Part shown: positions 20,039 through 28,261 of the stretch, piece by piece | How positions within the stretch are numbered: position 1 is the stretch's first letter | Layout of the letters: each line of letters opens with the position of its first letter | The notes under the pieces: generated by a model | Databases searched by the model: none | What the model was told of the DNA's origin: nothing | The model's input: the letters and a program-made list of their open reading frames with translations, nothing else | Program-made: the position numbers and the translations under genes | Source of the DNA: Pseudoalteromonas piscicida | Lineage (GTDB): Bacteria; Pseudomonadota; Gammaproteobacteria; Enterobacterales; Alteromonadaceae | DNA: 64,000 nucleotides | Direction: 5' to 3' | Assembly: GCF_000238315.3 (NCBI RefSeq) | Contig: NZ_CP011924.1 | Coordinates: 2,801,001 to 2,865,000, forward strand

Positions 20039-20308
20039 ATGTTAGAAGATACGTTTTTAATCCAGAACAAGCTCGGCCTGCACGCTCGAGCAGCGACGGT
20101 TCTTGCGCAATTAGCGACCCAATTTGATGCCGAAGTGACCTTATATCAAGGAGACAAAAGTGCTGCTGCTGACAGCGTACTAGCGCTGTTGTTACTTGAA
20201 AGCAGCCAAGGAAAAGAAGTACGAGTGGTTTGTGAAGGTCCCGATGCTCAGTATGCACTAGACGCCATTGGTGGACTAATAGAAAATAAATTTAATGAAT
20301 CCGAGTAA
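20039..20308 (+). CDS. ptsO: Nitrogen PTS phosphocarrier NPr (copy 1)
   Basis: HPr-like phosphocarrier that accepts phosphate from PtsP (EI-Ntr) and passes it to PtsN. The active-site His15 lies in LGLHARAATVL. The helix with KSAAADSVLALLLLES corresponds to the HPr Ser46 region. 89 residues. It begins immediately after the rapZ stop without a gap. An identical second gene lies at 21296-21565. A small palindrome AGTAAC-TTGG-GTTACT spans the stop codon. Confidence 0.97.
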   Translation: MLEDTFLIQNKLGLHARAATVLAQLATQFDAEVTLYQGDKSAAADSVLALLLLESSQGKEVRVVCEGPDAQYALDAIGGLIENKFNESE

Positions 20309-20384
20309 CTTGGGTTACTAGCGCCCAGATAGCACTAAGGCCCGATTCATTTATTCCCTGCTAATCTCCCCCTCCGTAACCAGA

Positions 20385-20601
20385 CTGGTATAATACCAAT
20401 TAGTCTTAATACTTGCTCAATTTGAAGGAGCAAATCTGACGCTGACTGTGTTAAAAATTTTTCATTTAGAACAACTAAATAACCTGAGCTGCGGATAATT
20501 AATGCCTTTCTAGCAGCCAGTTTCAACGCAGTTAGCGCTAAAACTTGCTGGCTAGACAAGGAAAAAACTAAGTTGTGCTTTAGCAACAATGAGTTGGAAC
20601 A
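20385..20601. repeat. Dispersed Pseudoalteromonas-type repeat, truncated at the duplication junction
   Basis: Noncoding stretch beginning with the palindrome GGTATAATACC and the TAATACCAATTAGTCTTAA motif. It ends at GTTGGAACA where copy 2 of the duplication begins; the copy at 21642 runs on past this point. I recall similar interspersed sequences in Pseudoalteromonas genomes; that identity is from memory and needs a search. No coding potential is apparent. Confidence 0.5.
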
Positions 20602-21295
20602 TGCAGTCAGTATTGATGTTAGAAACTTGCCTAAAGAACAGGACGAGTTTAATGACATTCTTGAATACTTGCCTGGTTTCGCCAAACCTACCCTGTTTTA
20701 TTTAGACAGTGACGATCAAACCCTGATAAAACGCTTCTCAGAAACACGCCGTTTGCACCCTCTTTCACTACATAATCTTCCATTAGATGTTGCGATAAAG
20801 AAAGAACGGGAATTGTTAGACGTGTTGATCACACGCGCTGATTTTCTCATTGATACTGCAGGCCTGAGCGTTCATCAACTTGCGGAAGATATCCGCGAAA
20901 AAATCTTAGGTAAGAAAGACAAACAACTCATTATTACCTTTGAATCTTTCGGCTTTAAACACGGCATCCCAAAACAAGCGGATTACGTTTTTGATGCGCG
21001 CTTTTTGCCCAACCCACATTGGGAGCCTGAGCTTAAGCCGCTAACTGGCCTAGATCAGCCAGTCAAAGACTATTTGTCGAGTCACAGCATCGTGCAAAAG
21101 TTTACTTGGCAGATCCAAACCTTTGTACAAACTTGGTTACCACACTTAGAGCGTAATAATCGCAGTTATCTAACGATCGCAATAGGATGTACTGGTGGAC
21201 AACATCGCTCGGTATACTTAGCGCAAACCATTGGCGAGCGATTTGCAAAAACCCATCCCAACGTCAAAATTCGCCACCGTGAGCAAGAGGGTTAA
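20573..21295 (+). pseudogene. rapZ: 5'-truncated rapZ copy, fused to repeat sequence
   Basis: Residues 59-288 of RapZ, identical to the intact gene, joined in frame to about ten codons from the upstream repeat (TTG start, CFSNNELEH). Walker A and the first 58 residues are missing, so the ATPase domain cannot be complete. The C-terminal RNA-binding and metabolite-sensing domain is whole. The TTG has no evident ribosome binding site, so translation is doubtful unless read-through transcription and internal starts supply it. It could be a relic, or an unregulated C-terminal fragment able to interfere with RapZ oligomers. I treat it as a by-product of the duplication. Confidence 0.85.
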
Positions 21296-21859
21296 ATGTT
21301 AGAAGATACGTTTTTAATCCAGAACAAGCTCGGCCTGCACGCTCGAGCAGCGACGGTTCTTGCGCAATTAGCGACCCAATTTGATGCCGAAGTGACCTTA
21401 TATCAAGGAGACAAAAGTGCTGCTGCTGACAGCGTACTAGCGCTGTTGTTACTTGAAAGCAGCCAAGGAAAAGAAGTACGAGTGGTTTGTGAAGGTCCCG
21501 ATGCTCAGTATGCACTAGACGCCATTGGTGGACTAATAGAAAATAAATTTAATGAATCCGAGTAACTTGGGTTACTAGCGCCCAGATAGCACTAAGGCCC
21601 GATTCATTTATTCCCTGCTAATCTCCCCCTCCGTAACCAGACTGGTATAATACCAATTAGTCTTAATACTTGCTCAATTTGAAGGAGCAAATCTGACGCT
21701 GACTGTGTTAAAAATTTTTCATTTAGAACAACTAAATAACCTGAGCTGCGGATAATTAATGCCTTTCTAGCAGCCAGTTTCAACGCAGTTAGCGCTAAAA
21801 CTTGCTGGCTAGACAAGGAAAAAACTAAGTTGTGCTTTAGCAACAATGAGTTGGAACAT
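20602..21859 (+). repeat. Tandem duplication, copy 2
   Basis: Second unit of the 1257-bp direct repeat; offset +1257 relates every compared base. Identity ends after GTTGGAACAT: the next base is T at 21860 against G at 20603. The right breakpoint falls inside the dispersed repeat, which continues intact past this point, so this copy retains the ancestral right-hand flank. Confidence 0.97.
21296..21565 (+). CDS. ptsO: Nitrogen PTS phosphocarrier NPr (copy 2)
   Basis: Complete second ptsO, identical in sequence to the gene at 20039 (89 residues, active-site His15). It directly follows the stop of the truncated rapZ copy, so the original rapZ-ptsO junction and any coupling signal are preserved. 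If the operon transcript reads through 20309-20602, NPr dose would roughly double relative to PtsN. It could equally be lost again by recombination between the perfect repeats. Confidence 0.95.
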   Translation: MLEDTFLIQNKLGLHARAATVLAQLATQFDAEVTLYQGDKSAAADSVLALLLLESSQGKEVRVVCEGPDAQYALDAIGGLIENKFNESE

Positions 21860-21895
21860 TCCTTATCCAAACCTCAGGTTAAATAGCAAAATTTT
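21642..21895. repeat. Dispersed Pseudoalteromonas-type repeat, apparently complete copy
   Basis: Same noncoding sequence as at 20385, but extending through TTGGAACATTCCTTATCCAAACCTCAGG. It includes the palindrome GGTATAATACC at its left end. The boundaries are approximate. It supplied one breakpoint of the 1257-bp duplication. Confidence 0.5.
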
Positions 21896-21946
21896 CGCCG
21901 TGTTATCGACAAGATTTTCTCGCTTCAAAATAGATCACTTAATTAA

Positions 21947-22033
21947 GCGAATTGGTATAATAAGTCTCTCATAATTAAGCGTAAACCTTGGTAGTTCCCA
22001 ATAAACTGAGTTACACTGTAATACCAATTTAGG
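21947..22033. repeat. Short MITE-like element with ATTGGTAT-type inverted ends
   Basis: An 80-90 base noncoding segment bounded by AATTGGTATAATA on the left and TGTAATACCAATT on the right, which are imperfect inverted repeats. It shares the TAATACCAATT end with the repeats at 20385 and 21642. No open frame of note. It lies in the roughly 660-base gap between ptsO copy 2 and mgtE; I see no other feature in the rest of that gap. Confidence 0.45.
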
Positions 22034-22234
22034 TTTCTTTCGTGCAGTAAAGCGAGTTGCCGAGAAAATCCTATTTTATCGTTGTGTACACCTTTAACGT
22101 GTATTAACGATAGCAACCCACCAGCAGAAACAACACGAATAAAATTCAAATTAAGAAATTGATTTCTGCGATAAAGTAAATGAATTGGGTTAACTTCATC
22201 ACGTTAGCCAACATTATTATCAAAAAGGATGCCT

Positions 22235-23593
22235 ATGCCTGAAGTATTTGAACAAGACTACACACTGGAACAACTCCAAAAGGTAACCAAAGCCTTAAAC
22301 AGTGGTCAGTTTGTTCAAGTTAGGCGTATGCTCGCAGAAACAGCTCCTTGTGATACAGCACTGCTTTTAGAATCATCTCCTCATAAAGTTCGCTCTATGC
22401 TGTGGCAGCTCGTTGACCCAGATATCCAAGGGGATGTTTTAGAGGAACTGTCAGAGGACGTAAGACTTGGGATCATCGCCCAGATGGAGCCGGAGCTAAT
22501 TGCTGCCGCTACAGAAGACATGGACGACGATGACCTTGGTGATGTCCTGAGAAGCCTGCCTGATACCGTCTACCAAGATGTTATTGGTGCGATGGATAGC
22601 CAAGATAGAGAACGTGCGACACAAGCATTGTCCTACAAGGAGCACTCGGCCGGTGCGCTAATGAGCACCGACACGGTCACTATTCGACCCGATGTTACCT
22701 TAGAAGTTGTATTTAGATATCTACGTCTTAAAGGCGAATTGCCAGACGGTACGGACGAGTTGTATGTAGTTGATAAAGACAACTGCTTTTTAGGTACGCT
22801 GCCAGTCAATACCTTATTAACTAAGTCTCCTGACAGTATGGTTCGAGACTTGATGGATGAAGATAAGGAAACGATCCCTATCTCCATGGATGAATCTGAA
22901 GTGGCGCAGCTTTTTGAGCGTCATAACTGGATCTCAGCTCCTGTAGTTGACGATAACGCCCATTTGCTTGGTCGTGTCACCATTGATGACGTTGTTGACG
23001 TCATCCGTGAAGATGCTGAGCACAGCTTGTTAAGTATGGCAGGTCTTGAAGATGAAGAAGACACCTTTGCGCCAGTTCTAAAAAGTAGCCAGCGCCGCTC
23101 TATTTGGCTTGGGATTAACCTGTTAACCGCCTTAATGGCAGCGTTTGTTGCAAGCTTCTTCGAAGGTACTCTGGATATTTTACCTATTCTCGCGGTGTTA
23201 AATGGCATAGTACCAAGTATGGGTGGCGTTGCCGGTAGCCAAACGCTAACCTTAGTGATCCGTGGTATTGCCCTTGGTCATATTAACCAGACTAACCAAA
23301 AGTTTTTAATGGGTAAAGAGCTGGCGATAGGTGCCTTAAATGGCGTGCTGTGGTCTGTCTTGATCGCAGGGGTTATTGCTATATGGCAGTGGGATTTTAC
23401 ACTCGGTGCTGTAATTGCCTTCGCGATGTTTATGAACTTAGTCGCTGCAGGTATCGCGGGAGCCAGTATTCCAATTATGTTAAAGAAAATGAATATCGAT
23501 CCAGCGCTAGCTGGTAGTGTGGTACTAACAACGGTTACTGATATTGTCGGGATCTTTGCATTCCTTGGCACCGCCACTTGGTTATTAGTGTAG
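22235..23593 (+). CDS. mgtE: Magnesium transporter MgtE
   Basis: Homodimeric Mg2+ channel gated by cytosolic Mg2+. An N-terminal superhelical domain (residues about 1-125) is followed by two CBS domains (about 130-255, including SAGALMSTDTV) and five transmembrane helices at the C-terminus with GLAEDEEDTFAP-like linker, NGIVPSMGGVAGSQT and the pore-lining segments. I choose ATG 22235, seven or so bases after AAAAAGG; an ATG at 22229 is too close to it. 452 residues, as expected. It follows ptsO, an order common in relatives, but across a repeat-filled gap. No Mg2+ riboswitch was recognised upstream. Confidence 0.95.
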   Translation: MPEVFEQDYTLEQLQKVTKALNSGQFVQVRRMLAETAPCDTALLLESSPHKVRSMLWQLVDPDIQGDVLEELSEDVRLGIIAQMEPELIAAATEDMDDDDLGDVLRSLPDTVYQDVIGAMDSQDRERATQALSYKEHSAGALMSTDTVTIRPDVTLEVVFRYLRLKGELPDGTDELYVVDKDNCFLGTLPVNTLLTKSPDSMVRDLMDEDKETIPISMDESEVAQLFERHNWISAPVVDDNAHLLGRVTIDDVVDVIREDAEHSLLSMAGLEDEEDTFAPVLKSSQRRSIWLGINLLTALMAAFVASFFEGTLDILPILAVLNGIVPSMGGVAGSQTLTLVIRGIALGHINQTNQKFLMGKELAIGALNGVLWSVLIAGVIAIWQWDFTLGAVIAFAMFMNLVAAGIAGASIPIMLKKMNIDPALAGSVVLTTVTDIVGIFAFLGTATWLLV

Positions 23594-23617
23594 CAGTAAC
23601 ATAGTCTACATAGTGGG

Positions 23618-23641
23618 AAATGCTGGTCAAAACCAGCATTT
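23618..23641. terminator. Bidirectional terminator between mgtE and pmbA
   Basis: Ten-base perfect inverted repeat AAATGCTGGT (23618-23627) / ACCAGCATTT (23632-23641) with a four-base loop between two convergent genes. The T runs are short on both sides. Confidence 0.75.
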
Positions 23642-23661
23642 CTTGAGCTGAGGAGGGAGAG

Positions 23662-25011
23662 TTATTCGCCCGCTATTTGCATCGTATTGAGTAATATTGA
23701 GCCGGTTTGTACTGCGCCTCGACATTCAATATCACCGCCAATCCCTTCAATCCCCATAAACATATCTTTTAAATTACCAGCAATCGTAATTTCACTTACA
23801 GGATATTGAAGTTCTCCATTTTCAACCCAAAAACCAGCAGCGCCCCTTGAGTAATCACCAGTTACCGTATTAACACCTTGTCCCATTAGTTCAGTGACTA
23901 ACAAGCCAGTGCCCATCGACGCAAGTAGGCTGGTTAAATCGTCGTGTGTTGGTTTTACTAACCAGTTATGGATCCCACCTGCGTGACCTGTCGCTTGCAT
24001 ATTCATTCTACGTGCGGCATAGCTTGCCAATAAATAAGTATTAAGCACGCCATCTGTGATAATTTCTCGGTCGATGGTTTTTACACCTTCACTATCAAAA
24101 GGACTAGAAGCAAGTCCTCTTAGTAAATGTGGCTTCTCTTCAATGTTTACGCAGCGATTAAAAATCTGTGTGTCTAAAGAATCCAATAAGAAGCTAGACT
24201 TGCGATATAGCGCGCCACCACCGATACCTGATACTAAGTGTCCAAATAAGCTGTTAGCAATATCCGCTCGAAAGATAACTGGCACTTTACGCGTTGATAC
24301 CTTACGACTGCCTAATTTTGCCAGCGTTGATTGCGCCGCTTCTAAACCAACTTCTTCGGGGGATTTTAGCTCCGAGTGCACGCGAGATAACGTATATGCA
24401 GAGTCCCGTTGCATTTGCTCACCTTCTTTACCAATCACCATAGTACTCAGGCTGTGTCTGGTACGTGGGAACCCTGCAATTAAGCCATGGCTATTGCCAT
24501 ATACACGGATCCCTTGGTGGCTCGATAAGCTCGCGCCATCAGAATTCACGATTCGAGGATCGAATTCTAACGCTGCTTTTTCAGCAGCTATACATTGCTC
24601 AATGGCTTCATCGGGAGAAACTTGCCAAGGATGGAAAAGATCTAAATCTGTTGGTGACATCTCTAGCAAGGCTTTATCCGCCACACCATTACAGGGATCA
24701 TCCGAGGTAAATCGAGCGATATCTATGGCTTTTTCAACCACAGAGCGCAGAGCTTCAGGACTCAGATCCGCTGTTGATGCTGAGCCTTTATGGTTACCCA
24801 CATAAACGCTGATACCAAGACCACCGTCTTGATTAAACTCAATGGTTTCAACCTCTCCCATTCGTGTACTTACAGACAGACCAGAGGTGCTAGACATCGC
24901 CGCTTCTGCCGAAGTTGCACCTAGTTTTTTAGCATGCGCTAACACATCGGCAACTGCATTTTTCACATCATCAATTTGATTATATATTGGGTGTTGTTGA
25001 GGTTGAGTCAT
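23662..25011 (-). CDS. pmbA: Metalloprotease subunit TldE/PmbA
   Basis: Forms a heterodimeric protease with TldD that in E. coli matures microcin B17 and degrades the CcdA antitoxin. TldE itself lacks the zinc motif. 449 residues, with the C-terminal family signature GIEGIGGDIECRGAVQTGSILLNTMQIAGE. Its partner tldD lies 1 kb away on the same strand, separated by darP and a mobile repeat. It is divergent from darP, as in E. coli yjgA-pmbA. Confidence 0.96.
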   Translation of the reverse strand: MTQPQQHPIYNQIDDVKNAVADVLAHAKKLGATSAEAAMSSTSGLSVSTRMGEVETIEFNQDGGLGISVYVGNHKGSASTADLSPEALRSVVEKAIDIARFTSDDPCNGVADKALLEMSPTDLDLFHPWQVSPDEAIEQCIAAEKAALEFDPRIVNSDGASLSSHQGIRVYGNSHGLIAGFPRTRHSLSTMVIGKEGEQMQRDSAYTLSRVHSELKSPEEVGLEAAQSTLAKLGSRKVSTRKVPVIFRADIANSLFGHLVSGIGGGALYRKSSFLLDSLDTQIFNRCVNIEEKPHLLRGLASSPFDSEGVKTIDREIITDGVLNTYLLASYAARRMNMQATGHAGGIHNWLVKPTHDDLTSLLASMGTGLLVTELMGQGVNTVTGDYSRGAAGFWVENGELQYPVSEITIAGNLKDMFMGIEGIGGDIECRGAVQTGSILLNTMQIAGE

Positions 25012-25095
25012 AGATACCTTATCCGCTCGCTCGTCTAACTAAAACATATTAGTTAATATGCTATCACAGCTACTAACTATTGTAGTGATCAATTG

Positions 25096-25104
25096 TGGTA
25101 TACT
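25096..25104 (+). promoter_or_regulatory. Candidate darP promoter (extended -10)
   Basis: TGGTATACT, an extended -10 with TATACT at 25099-25104, lies about 45 bases upstream of the darP ATG. The -35 region is poor. Confidence 0.4.
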
Positions 25105-25147
25105 CTAATGTTAGAGACCTTAATATTTACTAGTATAGACAAGACCA

Positions 25148-25666
25148 ATGGCTAAACACGAGCAAACGACCGAAGAAGAGATTATTTACGTTTCAAAAAG
25201 CGAGCTTAAGCGCGAGGCGCTAGAGTTGCATGAACTAGGCTGTGAAATTGCAGGGCTTGCCAAGAAGCAGCGTGAGAAGTTACCTCTAACGGACGAGCTT
25301 AAAGAGGCCATGACTGTTGCGGATAGGATACGTGCTAAAACAGATGCTTACCGTCGTCATATGAACTATATTGCGAAGACATTGCGTAGTACTCCAAATG
25401 TCGAAGAGATTCAGGCTGCGATGGATTTGATGCTAAATAAGAACAATAAAGCAGACGTATTGCTGAACAAGATTGAGCTTATTCGCGATGAAGTGATTGC
25501 CAAAGGAGATAGCAAGATTAATGAGCTATTGGATAAGTATCCTGAACTTGAGCGTCAAAAAATGCGCCAGATGGCGCGCCAAGCAAGTAAAGAAGTAAAA
25601 GCTGAGAAGCCAGGCAAAGCCTACAAAGAGCTGTTTCAGTATTTAAAAGAAGCAATTATGCCGTAA
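25148..25666 (+). CDS. darP: Ribosome biogenesis factor DarP (YjgA, DUF615)
   Basis: Helical protein that associates with late 50S precursors. 172 residues, strongly charged. Family features include IIYVSKSELKREALELHELG at the N-terminus and the LDKYPELERQKMRQMARQA segment toward the C-terminus. It is divergent from pmbA, the conserved arrangement in gammaproteobacteria, and is followed by its own terminator. Confidence 0.94.
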   Translation: MAKHEQTTEEEIIYVSKSELKREALELHELGCEIAGLAKKQREKLPLTDELKEAMTVADRIRAKTDAYRRHMNYIAKTLRSTPNVEEIQAAMDLMLNKNNKADVLLNKIELIRDEVIAKGDSKINELLDKYPELERQKMRQMARQASKEVKAEKPGKAYKELFQYLKEAIMP

Positions 25667-25693
25667 CGCAGTGTTGTGGCTCTGATACAACAT

Positions 25694-25719
25694 AAAAAGG
25701 CGCTGATGTGCCTTTTTGC
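25694..25719 (+). terminator. Rho-independent terminator of darP
   Basis: Inverted repeat AAAAAGGC (25694-25701) / GCCTTTTT (25710-25717) ending in a T run, about 28 bases after the stop. Confidence 0.8.
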
Positions 25720-25727
25720 TTATGATT

Positions 25728-25992
25728 AGGGCCTGTTTATCTTTCAAGTTTGTTTTTGCAGCAGTTTGATTGGTATTTGTACAAGGCAGAGCCTGCGTAG
25801 CATAGTTATTCTATGTGAGTCAGGCGAGAACAGAGTAGAAATACTAATCAAGCGCTGCCCTTTGGGTTCACCTGAGTGCGCTTTGTTCATTGTTGCTCAA
25901 CTTTTGCCTAGATTACTAGGCGGCAAGTCGAGCGTCGCGACCAAAACACACTCAGGAGAACAAAAATCAAACAGCAAAGATCAACAGGCCCT
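25728..25992. mobile_element. 265-bp MITE-like element with nested inverted repeats
   Basis: Terminal inverted repeats of 17 bases, AGGGCCTGTTTATCTTT on the left and the complement of AGGGCCTGTTGATCTTT on the right, differ at one base. A second nested pair (25766-25778 and 25839-25851, 13 bases, one mismatch) and an inner hairpin CATAG-TTATT-CTATG (25801-25815), flanked by GCCTG and CAGGC, form a layered cruciform. No transposase frame is present; the rightward frame at 25766-26032 covers most of the element but shows no recognisable domain. It fills the darP-tldD gap. The flanks read T/A at each side, too short to prove a target duplication. Confidence 0.6.
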
Positions 25993-26009
25993 AGTTATCG
26001 CAGGTAGTA

Positions 26010-27449
26010 TTACGCTGTACCACCGACAGTAATTTCGTCAATCTTCAAACTCGGTTGGCCGACTCCCACAGGGACGCTTTGACCATCTTTACCACATACT
26101 CCAACGCCTCTATCAAGTGCAAGGTCATTGCCTACCATAGAGACCTTTTTCATCACCTCTGGACCATTGCCAATCAGCGTTGCGCCTTTAATTGGTTGGG
26201 TTATCTTACCATTTTCTATTAAGTAGGCTTCAGACGCTGAGAATACAAATTTGCCGGAGGTAATATCCACTTGACCACCGCCAAAGTTACTAGCAAAAAT
26301 GCCTTTATCTACACTACGAATGATCTCTTCTTGACTGTGCTCACCCGCAAGCATGTAGGTATTTGTCATTCTCGGCATCGGTAAATGGGCATAAGACTCA
26401 CGACGCGCATTACCTGTAGGCGCCACGCCCATTAAGCTTGCGTTTTGCTTGTCTTGCATATAGCCTTTCAAAATACCGTTTTCAATCAGTACATTGTATG
26501 CCGCTGGCGTACCTTCATCGTCCACATTCAAAGAGCCGCGACGGTCGGCTATCGTGCCATCATCCACCACAGTACAAAGACTCGAAGCGACTTGTTCACC
26601 TATTTTGCCACTGAATGCAGAGGCTCCTTTACGATTAAAATCACCTTCTAGGCCATGTCCAACAGCTTCGTGTAACAAAACCCCCGGCCAACCAGAACCA
26701 AGCACCACAGGCATCGCACCTGCCGGAGCATCAATGGCGTCAAGATTCACGCGTGCTTGGCGTACAGCTTCTTTGGCAAACTGCACCCATCTCGGTGCAC
26801 CGTCTACTAACTCTTTAAAGTAACCATAATCTAAACGCGCCCCCCCACCGGCACTGCCACGCTCTCTGCGACCATTTTTCTCAAGTAGTACCGAGCAATT
26901 TAAACGTATTAGCGGGCGAATGTCGGTTGCAAATGTGCCGTCGCTTGCGGCAATTAACACTTCTTCATATACCGCAGACAGCGAACTGACCACTTGCTGC
27001 GCCTCAGGCGCTAAATCGCGAATACACTGTTCAATCTCTCTAAGTAAAGCCACTTTATCCGCATCACTCATGCTGGTAATTGGCTGTGCTGGTTGAAATT
27101 GAATGGGTGCTTTTACATCGCTAAATACTTGGACTTTACTGCTTTCGCCAGCTTGCGCGATGCTACGCGCAGCTTCTGCAGCTTTGGTTAAGGCTTCAAT
27201 ATTGATGGCATCAGAATAACTAAAGCCTGTCTTCTCACCACTCACTGCACGTACACCAACACCACGTTCGATGTTGTAGCTGCCGTCTTTGACTATGCCG
27301 TCTTCCAGCACCCAAGTTTCATGGTAGCTTGATTGAAAGTACAGATCGGCATAATTTACTTTGTGCTGATGAATATACTCGAGAGTTTGTGATAATTGCT
27401 CACGTGTCAGCTGGCTATTGGTCAGTAAATTCTGCTCTACATTACTCAT
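26010..27449 (-). CDS. tldD: Metalloprotease TldD
   Basis: Catalytic subunit of the TldD-TldE protease. The zinc motif HEAVGH (residues 260-265, HExxxH type) is followed by [10 protein letters not shown]. The C-terminal [30 protein letters not shown] is typical. 479 residues, close to E. coli's 481. Its ATG overlaps the nitrilase stop by four bases, placing it last in the long leftward mre-rng-yhdP-nitrilase-tldD run seen in many gammaproteobacteria. Confidence 0.97.
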   Translation of the reverse strand: MSNVEQNLLTNSQLTREQLSQTLEYIHQHKVNYADLYFQSSYHETWVLEDGIVKDGSYNIERGVGVRAVSGEKTGFSYSDAINIEALTKAAEAARSIAQAGESSKVQVFSDVKAPIQFQPAQPITSMSDADKVALLREIEQCIRDLAPEAQQVVSSLSAVYEEVLIAASDGTFATDIRPLIRLNCSVLLEKNGRRERGSAGGGARLDYGYFKELVDGAPRWVQFAKEAVRQARVNLDAIDAPAGAMPVVLGSGWPGVLLHEAVGHGLEGDFNRKGASAFSGKIGEQVASSLCTVVDDGTIADRRGSLNVDDEGTPAAYNVLIENGILKGYMQDKQNASLMGVAPTGNARRESYAHLPMPRMTNTYMLAGEHSQEEIIRSVDKGIFASNFGGGQVDITSGKFVFSASEAYLIENGKITQPIKGATLIGNGPEVMKKVSMVGNDLALDRGVGVCGKDGQSVPVGVGQPSLKIDEITVGGTA

Positions 27450-28261
27450 AAAAACTCACTTTTAAATCGGTTATGATCCGCAACCGGCATTTTTTGCCGG
27501 ATCGAATCAAGAAACGCGCTATCTAGCTGCTGTGAAATGGGTTCTAAACTCGCACCAGAGTCAATTAAGACTTCACCCCAAGGCGATACAATTAAACTGT
27601 GCCCATAGGTTTCTCGGCCATTTTCATGACAACCTACTTGCGCGGCTGCAACAACATAGCATTGGTTTTCTATCGCCCTCGCCTGTAATAATGGCTGCCA
27701 GTGTGCCTTGCCCGTTGCACAGGTAAAAGCACTCGGGACTAAAAATAGCTCAGCTCCCTTCACTCTCATCATTTGGAACAAACCGGGAAAGCGCAGATCA
27801 TAGCACACGCTTAATCCAATTCTGCCAAATGGACTATCCACTACCACGACATCCTTCCCAGGCTCTGTTCGCTCAGATTCTCGGTATTGTTTAGTTTTGT
27901 CACTCACATCGGCGTCAAACAGATGGATCTTATTATAGCGTGCTACGATTTCACCACTCGAGTTAAATAAGTAACTCGCAGCCAGATATTTATCGCTCTG
28001 GCTTGGTATCGCGATGGTACCTGCCGCCAACCAAATGTTATGTTGTTGACAAAGCGCTGAGAGCTCTTGGAGCAGTGCTTCGTTATGCTGCGCGTATTCC
28101 CAAGCCTGTTGCGCATTGTCGCAAAACGCCAGCCAAGTTTCAGGTAAACAAACTAAGGTTGGCTCTTCCACCACTAACTTAACCAGCTGACTTTTAAGGT
28201 AATCTATATTTGTTTGGGGTGCTTTAGCCGAGCACATTGGCAATGCAATCACCTTAGCCAT
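27446..28261 (-). CDS. Carbon-nitrogen hydrolase (nitrilase superfamily)
   Basis: Amidase-type enzyme. The catalytic triad is readable as Glu41 (CLPETW), Lys111 (RYNKIHLFD) and Cys153 ([10 protein letters not shown]), counting from ATG 28261 (MAKVIALPM). The DLRFP context resembles Nit1/NitFhit- and YbeM-like deaminated-glutathione amidases, so repair of that metabolite is the most likely role, but the substrate is not proven. An upstream start at 28318 would run 57 bases into yhdP and add a non-homologous leader. The start overlaps the yhdP stop. About 271 residues. Confidence 0.9.
   Translation of the reverse strand: MAKVIALPMCSAKAPQTNIDYLKSQLVKLVVEEPTLVCLPETWLAFCDNAQQAWEYAQHNEALLQELSALCQQHNIWLAAGTIAIPSQSDKYLAASYLFNSSGEIVARYNKIHLFDADVSDKTKQYRESERTEPGKDVVVVDSPFGRIGLSVCYDLRFPGLFQMMRVKGAELFLVPSAFTCATGKAHWQPLLQARAIENQCYVVAAAQVGCHENGRETYGHSLIVSPWGEVLIDSGASLEPISQQLDSAFLDSIRQKMPVADHNRFKSEFL

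Larger units (their letters stand above)
19345..20601 (+). repeat. Tandem duplication, copy 1 (1257 bp)
   Basis: Sequence from here repeats directly with a period of exactly 1257 bases, apparently without mismatch. It covers rapZ from codon 59, all of ptsO and the downstream spacer including part of a dispersed repeat. The bases before the unit differ between copies (19344 T, 20601 A). A single T shared at the junction (19345 and 20602) means the breakpoint can be placed at either of two bases. Confidence 0.97.

Noticed and set aside
20309..20602. Transposase remnant between the two ptsO copies
   Set aside because: Frames here are short, without transposase motifs. The sequence is better explained as a dispersed noncoding repeat carried in the duplication.
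25766..26032. Rightward 88-codon frame inside the 265-bp element as a gene
   Set aside because: It reads through palindromic arms into the tldD 3' end, with no recognisable domain.
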